64,000 nt of DNA from Proteiniborus sp. DW1 (GTDB lineage: Bacteria > Bacillota > Clostridia > Tissierellales > Proteiniboraceae): NCBI RefSeq assembly GCF_900095305.1, contig NZ_FMDO01000044.1, forward strand, positions 124,001 through 188,000, read 5' to 3'. Every line of letters begins with the position of its first letter. The stretch's first letter is position 1. Below, in pieces: positions 14,955 through 24,223 of this stretch. The notes beneath the pieces are model-generated. The model searched no databases. It was not told the origin of the DNA and saw only the letters and a program-made list of their open reading frames with translations. The position numbers and the translations under genes are program-made.

Positions 14955-17363
14955 TTATTTTACAACTATATTAAATATTCTACCTGGTACATATATTTCT
15001 TTTACTATAGTCTTGCCTTCTATTAGTCCATGTAACTTTTCATCTTCTACTAGTTTAGCTTTAGCTATTTCTTGAGTTGCATCTGCTGGAATTGATATAG
15101 TGCCTTTTACCTTACCATTAATTTGAACTGCTATTTCTATTACATCTTCTACAGTTTTAGCTTCATCCCAAGTAGGCCAAGATTGCTCGTTTAGCATTCC
15201 ACCAAATCCATTTATATCCCATATTTCTTCTGTTATATGTGGAGCTACTGGATTTAATAGTACAAGGAACGTTTTAAACTCGGCTCTATTTACTTTTCCT
15301 GCATCGTTAAATTCGTTTAGTAAACTCATAAGTGCTGCTACAGCAGTATTAAATTTCAATGTTTCGTAATCTTCACTTACCTTCTTAATTGTCTTATGCA
15401 TACTTGTTTCTAGCTCTTTTGAATACTCATCACCATCAACTAGAATATCTTGAAGTCTCCATACCCTATCTAGGAACCTTCTACAGCCCTTCACTCCATT
15501 TTGAGACCAAGGAACGCTTTTTTCGAAGTCACCTATGAACATTTCATATAATCTTAGAGTATCTGCACCAAATTCATCAACTATTTCATCAGGATTTACT
15601 ACATTGCCCCTTGATTTTGACATCTTCTCATTGTTCTCTCCAAGTACCATTCCATGTGATGTTCTTTTTTGATATGGCTCTGGAGTAGGTACTATTCCGT
15701 AATCATATAAGAATTTATGCCAAAATCTTGAATACAATAAGTGAAGTGTAGTATGTTCCATTCCACCATTGTACCAGTCTATAGGAAGCCAATAATCAAG
15801 GTTTTCCTTACTTGCTAACTCCTTATCATTATGTGGATCTGTATATCTTAAGAAATACCATGATGAGCCAGCCCATTGAGGCATAGTATCAGTTTCTCTT
15901 TCTGCATGGCCTCCACATTTTGGACAAGTTGTTTCTACCCATTCTCTAATATTAGCAAGTGGTGATTCTCCATTATCTGTAGGTTCATAGGTCTCTACCT
16001 CTGGAAGTAGTACTGGAAGCTGATCTTCAGGTACTGGAACCCAGCCACATTTCTCACAGTAAACTAAAGGTATAGGCTCTCCCCAATATCTTTGTCTTGA
16101 GAATACCCAGTCTCTTAGTTTATAGTTTACTTTTCTTTCTCCAAGTCTCTTTTCTTCTAGCCAGTCACTAATCTTTTCCTTTGCTTCTTTTACTGGAAGT
16201 CCATTTATGAAGTCAGAGTTTACTATGGTCCCATCCTCTGTATCAGTAAAGGCAGCTTCTTCAACATTACCTCCAGATACAACCTCTATTATAGGAAGAC
16301 CAAACTTCTTAGCAAATTCCCAGTCTCTGCTGTCATGTCCAGGAACAGCCATTATAGCTCCTGTACCGTAGGACATCAACACATAATCAGATATCCATAC
16401 TGGAATTTCCTTTCCAGTCACTGGATTAATAGCCTTTATTCCCTCAATTTCTACTCCTGTCTTCTCTTTTACCAGCTCAGTTCTTTCAAAATCTGATTTC
16501 TTACTAGCATATTCTCTGTATTCTTCTATTTTATCAAAATTACTGATTTTGTCTTTAAGCTCATCTATAAGTGGATGCTCAGGCGATAGCACCATGTAGG
16601 TTACACCAAATAGTGTGTCTGGTCTTGTAGTAAACACTCTTATTTTTCTATCTCCTGTTATTGCAAAGTCTACCTCCATACCTTCAGAGCGACCTATCCA
16701 GTTTTTCTGCTGTATTTTAACTCTGTCTATATAATCAACTAGGTCAAGATCCTTGATTAATCTCTCTGCATACTCGGTTATCTTTAACATCCATTGGTTT
16801 TTAGTTTTTCTTACTACTTCTCCACCACAGCGCTCACATACACCATTTACTACTTCTTCATTAGCTAATCCAACTTTACAGCTAGTACACCAGTTAATAG
16901 ATGCTTCTTTCTTATAAGCTAAACCCTTTTCAAATAACTTTAAGAATATCCATTGAGTCCATTTGAAGTATTCTGGGTCAGTTGTATTGATTTCTCTTGA
17001 CCAGTCAAAGGATAGACCTAATGACTTAAGCTGCTGTTTAAATCTTGCAACGTTTCTTTCTGTTACAATGGCAGGATGTATCTTGTTTTGTATTGCATAG
17101 TTTTCAGTTGGAAGTCCAAAAGCATCCCATCCCATTGGATATAAAACATTATATCCTTCCATTCTTCTTTTTCTAGATACTACATCAAGGGCTGTATATG
17201 GTCTAGGATGACCAACGTGCAATCCTTGACCTGATGGATAAGGAAATTCTATTAATGCATAGTATTTTGGCTTTGATTTATCATCGGAAGCATAAAATGT
17301 TCCTTTCTCATCCCAAATATCTTGCCATTTCTTTTCAATTGACTTTGGATTATACTCTCTCAT
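14955..17363 (-). CDS. leuS: Leucyl-tRNA synthetase
   Basis: 802 residues, full length for a bacterial LeuRS. HVGH (residues 49-52) is the HIGH motif and KMSKS is at 580-584. Between them lie the zinc-binding Cys pairs (CTSC, CERC), the CP1 editing domain with the TTRPDT stretch, and a second Cys cluster (CEKC, CPKC). The C-terminal domain carries the anticodon-binding region. It charges tRNA-Leu. A T-box leader at 17764-18000 on the same strand controls it by sensing uncharged tRNA-Leu. It is the only gene of its unit. Confidence 0.97.
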   Translation of the reverse strand: MREYNPKSIEKKWQDIWDEKGTFYASDDKSKPKYYALIEFPYPSGQGLHVGHPRPYTALDVVSRKRRMEGYNVLYPMGWDAFGLPTENYAIQNKIHPAIVTERNVARFKQQLKSLGLSFDWSREINTTDPEYFKWTQWIFLKLFEKGLAYKKEASINWCTSCKVGLANEEVVNGVCERCGGEVVRKTKNQWMLKITEYAERLIKDLDLVDYIDRVKIQQKNWIGRSEGMEVDFAITGDRKIRVFTTRPDTLFGVTYMVLSPEHPLIDELKDKISNFDKIEEYREYASKKSDFERTELVKEKTGVEIEGIKAINPVTGKEIPVWISDYVLMSYGTGAIMAVPGHDSRDWEFAKKFGLPIIEVVSGGNVEEAAFTDTEDGTIVNSDFINGLPVKEAKEKISDWLEEKRLGERKVNYKLRDWVFSRQRYWGEPIPLVYCEKCGWVPVPEDQLPVLLPEVETYEPTDNGESPLANIREWVETTCPKCGGHAERETDTMPQWAGSSWYFLRYTDPHNDKELASKENLDYWLPIDWYNGGMEHTTLHLLYSRFWHKFLYDYGIVPTPEPYQKRTSHGMVLGENNEKMSKSRGNVVNPDEIVDEFGADTLRLYEMFIGDFEKSVPWSQNGVKGCRRFLDRVWRLQDILVDGDEYSKELETSMHKTIKKVSEDYETLKFNTAVAALMSLLNEFNDAGKVNRAEFKTFLVLLNPVAPHITEEIWDINGFGGMLNEQSWPTWDEAKTVEDVIEIAVQINGKVKGTISIPADATQEIAKAKLVEDEKLHGLIEGKTIVKEIYVPGRIFNIVVK

Positions 17364-17459
17364 ACTCTCACTCCTAAACTTTCAATGTTATATATTTTCA
17401 AGTTTTTAAATAGAATACTAAACGAACATTTGCAGGACATGACTATAATTCTTAGCGAA

Positions 17460-17760
17460 TGTAAGTGAAAAATCCGTTAAGCACTTTTATTAAGGTAAGG
17501 CCAGCAAACGCTGGCATAAGGAGTTACGACGAAATCAAAGATTTCTGTAACTCCATTAACCGAAGCGAGTTTGCAAGCTGTAGGATTTTTTGCTGGAATG
17601 AGCTATAGAATTATTCATGGCCGATTATGACCTAACCCGATTCATGAAATGAATCGATGGTAGGTCAAATGCAACTCTTACCAAATTTATGTGAGCGTAG
17701 CGAGCAAATAAATTTGTGTAAAGAGACTGCTACCCGTGAGTGTGTATTCTATTAAAAACT
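17460..17760 (+). repeat. Hairpin-rich intergenic repeat, copy A
   Basis: Between leuS and its T-box lies about 300 bases with no gene but several strong inverted repeats: GCCAGC/GCTGGC near 17500, GGAGTTAC/GTAACTCC around GAAATC/GATTTC (17520-17554), TGACCTA/TAGGTCA around CGATTCAT/ATGAATCG (17628-17667), and CTCTT-CAAATTTAT/ATAAATTTG-AAGAG (17675-17725). The last two match the repeat at 45781 in layout; the GAAATCAAAGATTTC core matches the middle hairpin of copy C. Because it lies inside the leuS leader, leuS mRNA probably carries it as antisense of the repeat. Confidence 0.65.
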
Positions 17761-17763
17761 ATA

Positions 17764-18000
17764 AAAAATAAAAAAACCTTTCAACTCATATAGAGACGAA
17801 AGGTTCGCGGTACCACTCTAATTGATAGTAAAATGCTTACTATCCACTCAATAATTTTAACGGATTTATCCGACTAGAGCTAATATACTTCACTCTAATA
17901 GCTCGGAGACGAGTTCGGTTACTATTGCTATCGTTTTTCACCAGCCAACGACTCTCTAAAAGCAACTTCATAGCCTACTACTTCTCTTCAACGCAAATAT
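17764..18000 (-). promoter_or_regulatory. T-box leader of leuS
   Basis: The minus strand shows the T-box signature: AGAGTGGTACCGCG (with the tRNA-acceptor-pairing TGGT, 17820-17806) followed by a terminator stem AACCTTTC/GAAAGGTT (17805-17775) and a T tract. Upstream the Stem I elements are present, including GTTGGCTGGTGAAAA and GAACTCGTCTCCGAGC, where CTC codons (Leu) can serve as specifier. Uncharged tRNA-Leu would favour the antiterminator and switch on leuS. The T-box lies more than 400 bases from the gene because repeat copy A intervenes. Confidence 0.92.
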
Positions 18001-18333
18001 TCTAATTATATGGTATTGTACCAAATTTTTATCTATAAAGCAAATACTATTTATATTAATTTTATATTGTGCGTTCAACATATTATATTAGGTGTATTAT
18101 TTGCAGGTTATAGTGAAAAAATACTTATATAAATACTTTATTAATTAAGCCATATTTATTACTTATTGAACCTTATAACAAGGTTTATTTTGAATAATCG
18201 CAATACTATTTTCTATAACGAGCTTTCAGTCAAAGTATGTAATAAATAGAACTATAAAATATCAAAGCTTTTTAAGTGATTTTATATCATAGTTATATTA
18301 TCAACCAATACATAAGAAAGTAGGAGAATTTAC
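18001..18333. other. AT-rich intergenic region without a recognised gene
   Basis: This stretch holds the start of leuS leader transcription on the minus strand and the promoter of the formate/nitrite transporter on the plus strand. I see no ORF with a ribosome site, no riboswitch and no clear operator; GTAGGAG ahead of 18334 is the ribosome site of the next gene. Confidence 0.6.
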
Positions 18334-19116
18334 ATGGAAAAAAGATATCTAGCACCTTCAGAGGTTGCACAAGCAATTATCCATTCTGCAGAAACAAAGG
18401 CAAGCCTATCTGTAACTAGAATGCTGATTCTTGGAATAATGGCTGGAATGTTAATTGGGTTTGGAGCTTTTGCCAATATTTTAATAACACAAACCATAAG
18501 TAATATAGATGTTGGATTATCAAAGTTCTTAGGTGCATTAGTTTTTCCCGCAGGCTTAATGCTAGTAATCTTTTCAGGAAGTGAGCTTTTTACTGGGAAC
18601 AATCTAATGACAATGGCACTACTAGATGAGAAAATAACATTCATTAAAATGATAAAAAACTGGTTTTTTGTTTACTTAGGTAACTTTATAGGTTCGGTAA
18701 TATTAGCGTATATAGTATATAATTCAGGACTAGTTAGTGAAAATGTCCTATCTACTACACAAAATATTGGTTTAGCTAAAATTTCTTTATCCTTTCAAAC
18801 TGCTTTTCTTAGAGGATTTCTTTGCAATATATTGGTTGTGCTTGCAGTATGGTCAGCTTCCTCTGCAATTGATATAGGTTCAAGGGTACTGTCTATATGG
18901 TTTCCAGTAATGTTATTTGTTCTAAGTGGATTCGAGCATAGTGTCGCTAACATGTTTTATCTTCCTCTTGCTATATTCTCTGGATTACCTACTAGTTGGA
19001 AGGATATCTGGATATCAAATCTTATTCCAGTCACTTTAGGAAATGTAGCAAGCGGAGGAGTATTTATTCCATTAGTATATTATATTACATATATTTTACC
19101 TGCAAAGAAAAATTAA
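18334..19116 (+). CDS. Formate/nitrite transporter family protein
   Basis: 260 residues with six hydrophobic helices in the FNT fold. Recognisable parts are the N-terminal LAPSEVAQAIIHSAETKA, the first re-entrant half helix near LVFPAGLMLVIFSGSELFTGN (about 70-92) and the second near FEHSVANMFYLPL (about 198-210) with the conserved pore histidine. Members form pentameric channels for formate, nitrite, hydrosulfide or small organic acids across the cell membrane. It stands alone between the leuS leader and a bidirectional terminator, so the substrate cannot be inferred from partners. Confidence 0.92.
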   Translation: MEKRYLAPSEVAQAIIHSAETKASLSVTRMLILGIMAGMLIGFGAFANILITQTISNIDVGLSKFLGALVFPAGLMLVIFSGSELFTGNNLMTMALLDEKITFIKMIKNWFFVYLGNFIGSVILAYIVYNSGLVSENVLSTTQNIGLAKISLSFQTAFLRGFLCNILVVLAVWSASSAIDIGSRVLSIWFPVMLFVLSGFEHSVANMFYLPLAIFSGLPTSWKDIWISNLIPVTLGNVASGGVFIPLVYYITYILPAKKN

Positions 19117-19118
19117 TT

Positions 19119-19166
19119 AAAGAATGCGGAAATTCTGCTATATATAACAGACTTCCGCATTCTTTA
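19119..19166. terminator. Bidirectional terminator, FNT gene and iadA
   Basis: AAAGAATGCGGAA (19119-19131) and TTCCGCATTCTTT (19153-19165) form a perfect 13-bp stem with A/T-rich flanks; the right arm overlaps the iadA stop codon. Confidence 0.9.
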
Positions 19167-20336
19167 TTCTTCAAATGTACCTTTAATCTTTACTTCTCCA
19201 TTCTCATACATTACTTTACCCTTTGCTATTACAGTATTTATGTTTAAATCATCTTTTTTTAATAACACTATGTCTGCATCCTTGCCAACTTCAATATTGC
19301 CTTTGCTCTTAAGTGCATAGATATTTGCAGGGTTGGAAGTAATGACTTTTAATACAACTTCCATTGGGACTTCATCATTTAAGATTGCTTCCCTCACAGC
19401 AGTATATAGAGAAGTTACCCTCCCAATTCCCAGATCTACAAACCTATTTTGCTTGTCAAATATAGGTAGACTTCCCTGTCCATCAGATGTAAATGTTATA
19501 TTATCAATGCTAACTCCTTCTTCAAGCATGATTTTTAGAGCTTTTCCAGGTGTAAGCTTTTTTTCCTCAGGGGAATTTGTTGTACTTGTAGTGAAATCTA
19601 CAATTCCCCCATTTTTAGCATAATCTATGGCTTCCTTAAATAACTCTGGATTACGTAGAACATGAGTTAAAACGAATTGACTCGGTGGTATTTCTGTTTT
19701 CTCTGTTATTTTCTTTATAAAACTGAGATTTCTATGTCCATCTCCCATATGTATAGTTACAGTCCCTGCTTTACCAGATAATATACCTCCTACCCTTGCT
19801 TCAGCAGCCACTTTAGCTATCTCCTCTATTGTAGGTTGAGAAGATCTATGGTCAGATAAAGCTATCTCTCCAACACCGATTATCTTTTCTATGAGTATAA
19901 TATCATCCTGAATACTACCTGTAATAGTTCTAACTGGGACCTGATAAGAGCCTGTCAAAGCGTAGCAACTTATACCTTCTTCTTCTAAGGCATAAGCCTT
20001 TGCCAGTAAGTTTGACATAGTCCTAGTAGTTCCATCAGTTCCTAGAACGCCTATAACTGTGGTGACTCCTCCTCTTGTTATATCAGAAAGTTGTATTTCT
20101 GGGGTTCTAGTTTTGAACCCTCCTTCTCCTCCACCACCAGTTATATGAACATGCCCATCTATAAAGCCCGGAGTCACTATACATCCTGTTGCATCTATGA
20201 CTTCAATATCTACAAAATTATCTGGCAAATTGATATTATCATCTACATATCCAACCTTGGTTCCAGTTAAGAGAATATCTTTTTTACCTATGTATTTTGG
20301 TGAATACACTTCTCCGTTTTTAATAAGTTTAAGCAT
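19164..20336 (-). CDS. iadA: Isoaspartyl dipeptidase
   Basis: 390 residues, the length of IadA (amidohydrolase fold). Metal ligands in PGFIDGHVHITGGGGEGG (about 56-73), then ELTH-like positions TIHMGDGH (near 195) and LTHVLRNP, and the catalytic Asp in TFTSDGQGSLP (about 284). GSYQVPVRTITGS is the substrate-loop region typical of the family. It hydrolyses beta-aspartyl dipeptides from damaged proteins. In this window it stands between FNT and the LysO pair. A REP-like tandem array (20393-20488) lies upstream. Confidence 0.93.
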   Translation of the reverse strand: MLKLIKNGEVYSPKYIGKKDILLTGTKVGYVDDNINLPDNFVDIEVIDATGCIVTPGFIDGHVHITGGGGEGGFKTRTPEIQLSDITRGGVTTVIGVLGTDGTTRTMSNLLAKAYALEEEGISCYALTGSYQVPVRTITGSIQDDIILIEKIIGVGEIALSDHRSSQPTIEEIAKVAAEARVGGILSGKAGTVTIHMGDGHRNLSFIKKITEKTEIPPSQFVLTHVLRNPELFKEAIDYAKNGGIVDFTTSTTNSPEEKKLTPGKALKIMLEEGVSIDNITFTSDGQGSLPIFDKQNRFVDLGIGRVTSLYTAVREAILNDEVPMEVVLKVITSNPANIYALKSKGNIEVGKDADIVLLKKDDLNINTVIAKGKVMYENGEVKIKGTFEE

Positions 20337-20392
20337 TTGAACTCCCTCCTATATATTTATCTGATGAAAAACAAATTATGAAGCAGTTACTC

Positions 20393-20488
20393 CGTCCCTT
20401 TGATTCATGCGTCCCTTTGATTCATGAAGCAGTTACTCCGTCCCTTTGATTCACCCCGTCCCTTTGATTCACCCGTCCCTTTGATTCA
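20393..20488 (-). repeat. Tandem array of five CGTCCCTTTGATTCA units (REP-like)
   Basis: Exact 15-base units begin at 20393, 20410, 20439, 20457 and 20474. A larger unit that includes ATGAAGCAGTTACT is itself repeated (before the first and third units). The array touches the stop codon of the LysO C-terminal gene at 20491. GGGACG is shared with the ends of the tyrosine transposase element at 62013-62885, which suggests these are REP sequences handled by a RAYT enzyme. Confidence 0.85.
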
Positions 20489-20490
20489 CC

Positions 20491-21084
20491 TTAGATTTTA
20501 ATCATAAAGGACACTAGAATAGGTACAGAAGTAGATACTATTACCCCACTTATAAAGGCTATTATAGCAGTTTGTGGATTTGTAGATTTTGCTATCAAAG
20601 GCAATGATGTATCCATTGAAGTAGCTCCTGCTGGTGCAATACTTTCGATATCTCCTATATATTTTGATATAAGTGGAATTGTAAGTAGTGCAATAATCTC
20701 CCTAGTTACATTAGAAATAAACGCTAATGCACTAAGTTTTGACGAATATGTGGCTAGCATCATTGAAGATAGTGAGTACCATCCTAGTCCAGCCCCTACT
20801 GCTCCTGCCTCATTTACTGGTATACCTAATATAAGCCCTGCCACAATACTTCCTAGTATGCTTCCAATTATAATCATAATAGGAACTAGAAGCACTCTAA
20901 ATCCAATTTTCTTTATTTTTTCAAGAACATCTTTATTTTTTCCTATATCAATACCTACAAAAAACAAAAGCAAGCACAATCCTATATCTAGTATATAATC
21001 AGTATATTTTAGTATTTCACTGGGCAGTACAAAGTATCCTACTCCAATACCCGCCGCTACTGCTAATATAATCTTAATGCTCAT
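20491..21084 (-). CDS. lysO: LysO-like lysine exporter, C-terminal part (DUF340)
   Basis: 197 residues, six or so hydrophobic helices. It contains the LysO/DUF340 hallmarks LLFFVGIDIGKN (about 37-48), GAVGAGLGWYSLSS (about 95-108) and APAGATSMDTSLP (about 150-162). In E. coli LysO is one chain of about 300 residues; here the first 100 residues are a separate gene (21074-21385) overlapping by 11 bases, so the transporter is made as two coupled subunits. Lysine export is the family role; no lysine riboswitch is visible upstream. Confidence 0.8.
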   Translation of the reverse strand: MSIKIILAVAAGIGVGYFVLPSEILKYTDYILDIGLCLLLFFVGIDIGKNKDVLEKIKKIGFRVLLVPIMIIIGSILGSIVAGLILGIPVNEAGAVGAGLGWYSLSSMMLATYSSKLSALAFISNVTREIIALLTIPLISKYIGDIESIAPAGATSMDTSLPLIAKSTNPQTAIIAFISGVIVSTSVPILVSFMIKI

Positions 21085-21385
21085 TTTTCTGTTCTCCTTG
21101 TTGTATATTTTTTATAACGAAGCCTTTAATTAGCTTTACTAGTATAACACTAAAAGTAATTGTAAAAATTGATATCACTAAAGCCTGAAAACCTAATTCT
21201 AAAAATGACGAAATCACTTTCTCATCTAGTCCCATTTTTAGTCCCATAATAAAAAGCAAAAATAAAAGACATATTGTTTGGATAACTCCAAGCTTGGAAT
21301 CAAGGTTTTTCCCACCATACCCCTTGTAGCCAAAATATCCTCCAAAGATTAGTATTCCTAAATATAATAATAGTCTAATGCTCAT
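21074..21385 (-). CDS. LysO-like lysine exporter, N-terminal part
   Basis: 103 residues with three hydrophobic helices (about 4-20, 35-52, 66-90), matching the N-terminal domain of LysO-type exporters (LLFIMGLKMGLDEKV). Overlaps the C-terminal subunit gene by 11 bases and is read first, so the two are translationally coupled. AGAAAGGAG lies before the ATG. The split is a gene organisation, not a frameshift: both parts have their own start and stop and the overlap is in different frames. Confidence 0.75.
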   Translation of the reverse strand: MSIRLLLYLGILIFGGYFGYKGYGGKNLDSKLGVIQTICLLFLLFIMGLKMGLDEKVISSFLELGFQALVISIFTITFSVILVKLIKGFVIKNIQQGEQKNEH

Positions 21386-21587
21386 ATGCTTTCTCCTTTC
21401 TATTTAGTCCTAGAATTAGATTATCATTACTATCTATATATGGTCAATAAGTCGCCTATCAAAAATAACTTCTAAAAACATATTATACTGCTCTAATATT
21501 TCTTTTTTGATAACTATACTTTTCAATCTTACGTTTTTGGGGTATATTATCTCTATATGATAAAGCAAACAAAAGGACGGTGGAAAA

Positions 21588-22580
21588 ATGTTATATATAA
21601 AAAATGAATCTAATAATCCATACTTTAATCTTGCATTAGAAGAATATGCTCTCAAAAATATTGACTTAGGAGAAGATATTCTAATTTTATGGATTAATGA
21701 GCCTACTGTAGTTATTGGAAGAAACCAAAACACCATAGAAGAAATCAACAGCAAATTTATTAAAGAAAATAACATCAATGTAGTCAGAAGAATGTCTGGC
21801 GGTGGTGCTGTATACCATGACCTTGAAAATGTAAACTATACCTTTATCACCACTACTGAAGGTGATAGTGCTAACAACTTTAGAAAATTCACTAAGCCTG
21901 TTATTGATTATTTAGCTGAGCTAGGAATAAAAGCAGAGTTTACTGGAAGGAATGACATCACCATAGATGGTAAAAAGGTTTCTGGTACTGCCCAATACTA
22001 CTTTAAGAACAGAATGCTTCACCATGGAGCCATTTTATTCAATACTGATTTGGATGTACTTAAGGATGCACTAAATGTGAAGCTTGATAAGATAGAGTCA
22101 AAAGGAATAAAATCTGTCAGAAGCAGGGTTACAAATGTCTATGACCATCTACCAGTAAAAATGAATGCAAAGGAATTTAAAGAGGGTCTTTCCCAATTTA
22201 TACTTAATTCAAGTGAAGAAAATAAAGAGTATGTACTTACAGATGAAGATATAGCAGCTATAAATAAAATGAAGGATGAAAAATACAGTACTTGGGAATG
22301 GAATTATGGGGAGTCACCTAACTTCGACCTGCAAAAATCTAAGAGATACGCAGGTGGTAGTATAGATATAAGGCTTAATGTTCAAAATGGAGTTATTAAA
22401 GAATGTAAGATATTTGGTGACTTCTTTGGTAAAAAAGAAGTCTCTGGTCTAGAAAAACTCCTCATTAATACTAATTTTAATGAAAGCTCAGTAAGAAATG
22501 TATTAGCTTCTGCTAGTTTTGAAGAGTATTTTTACGGAATAACAATTGATGATTTTATTGATTGTATGTTCTTCGAATAA
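21588..22580 (+). CDS. lplA: Lipoate-protein ligase A
   Basis: 330 residues with N-terminal ligase domain and C-terminal accessory domain (from about 250), the full LplA form. Motifs: RRMSGGGAVYHDLENVNYTF (about 67-86), the lipoyl-AMP pocket GRNDITIDGKKVSGTAQY (about 120-137) with the catalytic Lys, and HGAILF. It attaches scavenged lipoate to E2 and GcvH lipoyl domains. The window contains an E2 (42275-43588) with one lipoyl domain, an obvious client. Ribosome site AAAGGA/GGTGG precedes the ATG. It is a single-gene unit closed by the terminator at 22647. Confidence 0.95.
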   Translation: MLYIKNESNNPYFNLALEEYALKNIDLGEDILILWINEPTVVIGRNQNTIEEINSKFIKENNINVVRRMSGGGAVYHDLENVNYTFITTTEGDSANNFRKFTKPVIDYLAELGIKAEFTGRNDITIDGKKVSGTAQYYFKNRMLHHGAILFNTDLDVLKDALNVKLDKIESKGIKSVRSRVTNVYDHLPVKMNAKEFKEGLSQFILNSSEENKEYVLTDEDIAAINKMKDEKYSTWEWNYGESPNFDLQKSKRYAGGSIDIRLNVQNGVIKECKIFGDFFGKKEVSGLEKLLINTNFNESSVRNVLASASFEEYFYGITIDDFIDCMFFE

Positions 22581-22646
22581 AACTTGAAAAGAAATCAAGG
22601 AGTACTGTGCACTAACCCTCGTGAATAGAAAGCAAAAATTCACGTT

Positions 22647-22685
22647 ATGACATCAATCATATAATTATGGTTGATGTCATTTTTA
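22647..22685 (+). terminator. Intrinsic terminator after lplA
   Basis: ATGACATCAA (22647-22656) and TTGATGTCAT (22671-22680) form a perfect 10-bp stem followed by TTTTATA on the plus strand. Confidence 0.88.
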
Positions 22686-22772
22686 TAATACCTAAAATTC
22701 CATAAAATATATGAAATACAATCTAAAATATTGAGTATAATAATTATAAAATCCTAAAAGGAGGAGATTGAT

Positions 22773-23015
22773 ATACCTGTAAAAACTGTAGATTTAAGTA
22801 ACTTTAATCATAATGACAAGCATAAAGCTGTATTTGATGCTTTTGATACTTTAAATTTAGGTGAGCAAATGCTCTTAATTGACAACAGTGATCCAAGTAC
22901 ATTATTCAATCATCTTGATGATGAAAGAGGAACTAAGCTTGATTGGAGATACTTAGAAGAAGGCCCTGAACAATGGAAAGTAGCTGTTGAAAAAAGATAC
23001 TTAAGCTTTATTTAG
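22773..23015 (+). CDS. DUF2249-type small protein with apparent ATA start
   Basis: An 80-codon frame begins PVKTVDLSN after ATA (22773) and ends KRYLSFI before TAG. A strong AAAAGGAGG site lies eight bases before the ATA and no ATG, GTG or TTG occurs in frame near it. Residues such as LRYLEEGPEQW-like TKLDWRYLEEGPEQWKV at the C terminus match DUF2249 proteins, small redox-sensing or metabolic accessory domains of unknown mechanism; family members commonly start MPVKTVDLR, so the ATA sits exactly where Met is expected. It is either a rare non-AUG start or a point mutation that weakens the gene. It is closed by a terminator at 23037. Confidence 0.7.
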   Translation: MPVKTVDLSNFNHNDKHKAVFDAFDTLNLGEQMLLIDNSDPSTLFNHLDDERGTKLDWRYLEEGPEQWKVAVEKRYLSFI

Positions 23016-23036
23016 TCATTTAAAGCTGATATATAG

Positions 23037-23085
23037 AAAGGAGACAAGAGTATTACATTTAAGTGAACATCTTGTCTCCTTATTT
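23037..23085. terminator. Terminator between the DUF2249 gene and ytvI
   Basis: GGAGACAAGA (about 23040-23049) pairs with TCTTGTCTCC (23070-23079), with A residues on the left and TTATTT on the right; it can serve both convergent genes. Confidence 0.8.
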
Positions 23086-23096
23086 AGATATATTCT

Positions 23097-24140
23097 TTAT
23101 AATGCCTTTACTTCTGTTAAAACCTTATAGAAAATAATTAATGCTATGAGATAAATCATTCCAACAAAACCATAAGCCTTAAGCCCTATAAATATAGCTG
23201 CTAGTATCATTATTGGGTGTATATCTAGTGTCGTAGATACAAGCTTTGGTTCTACTGTTTGACGAACTATAGTAACTACCCCTAATAAGACTAATAAACC
23301 AATAGTTATAAAAGTTTTACCTGTAAGAAAATAAAATATGGCTAATGGAATATAAACTATGCTTACTCCTACAATCGGTAACACATCCATGAATGAAGCT
23401 AACAAGCTTAGGAGAAAGGCATAATCAACTCCTAGTACAGTAAAGCCTATTAAGGTCTCAATAAATGTGATTAGAATTACAGTGCAAAAGGCTTTAGCAT
23501 ATCCCGTAACCATTCCAACAGCATGCTTCACAATATACTCCATTCTTTCCTTTCCATCATTTGAAAAGATAGAGTAGAAATTTCTATTGAACAGGCTCAT
23601 ATCTTTTGAAAATAGAAAAGTAGCTAAAAGAGTAATAAAACCGAGCATTAGAACCGATGGTAGCTTTAGTACAAAAGATAATACTGAGTTCAGTAGCTTT
23701 ATTGTTAGATTTAATGCACTAGTGGCCATGGAGCTTAAATACTGATAAACTTTTTCCACTATAGATGCATCAAGCTGTACGAAAATAATTTCAGCTTCAT
23801 ATAAAAAGTGCTTAATATAATCTAGAATAACATCCATGCTAGGAATTTTTCCGACAAGTAAGATGGCCTCATTTGTAATTTTATAAATTAAAGCTGTTAC
23901 AACAACTATCAAAAGCGCAAAAATTAATATAGTTGTAATTAATGAAGAAATTACATTAGGAAGCTTAAGCTTTTTCTGAATGAATAAATTTATTGGTCTG
24001 ATTAAGAGAGCTAATATAAAAGCCAGCACAAATGGTATTGTATAAGGTAATGTAAGGAAAAACAATATGTATATCGCTGTAAATATAGCAAAGAATATAG
24101 CAGATTTCTTAAGCCTAGTCAAAAATGCCTGATCAAACAT
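23097..24140 (-). CDS. ytvI: AI-2E family membrane protein, YtvI-like (sporulation)
   Basis: 347 residues with seven or eight hydrophobic helices, the AI-2E transporter/PerM architecture: paired N-terminal helices with the proline-rich turn LALLIRPINLFI, a central soluble stretch (about 95-190), then GVDYAFLLSLLASFMDVLPIVG (about 237-258) and EPKLVSTTLDIHP near 292, which are typical. YtvI in Bacillus is a sporulation integral membrane protein of this family; the size and the family signature fit, but other AI-2E members cannot be ruled out. It is separated by 83 bases from the ABC operon upstream and may be read with it. Confidence 0.8.
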   Translation of the reverse strand: MFDQAFLTRLKKSAIFFAIFTAIYILFFLTLPYTIPFVLAFILALLIRPINLFIQKKLKLPNVISSLITTILIFALLIVVVTALIYKITNEAILLVGKIPSMDVILDYIKHFLYEAEIIFVQLDASIVEKVYQYLSSMATSALNLTIKLLNSVLSFVLKLPSVLMLGFITLLATFLFSKDMSLFNRNFYSIFSNDGKERMEYIVKHAVGMVTGYAKAFCTVILITFIETLIGFTVLGVDYAFLLSLLASFMDVLPIVGVSIVYIPLAIFYFLTGKTFITIGLLVLLGVVTIVRQTVEPKLVSTTLDIHPIMILAAIFIGLKAYGFVGMIYLIALIIFYKVLTEVKAL

Positions 24141-24223
24141 TCTCTTTCCCCCATCTTACTGGATAATTTTTGAACCTATTAAGATAATTATACAGTTGGC
24201 TACATGAAAATACTAGAAAAATC

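Noticed and set aside
20393-20488. CRISPR array
   Set aside because: Units are 15 bases, spacers of 1-14 bases are partly repeated themselves and there are no cas genes; it is a REP-like array.
21386-21587. Possible lysine riboswitch ahead of the LysO genes
   Set aside because: The region is AT-rich with no L-box core motifs or terminator; it is shared with the lplA promoter.
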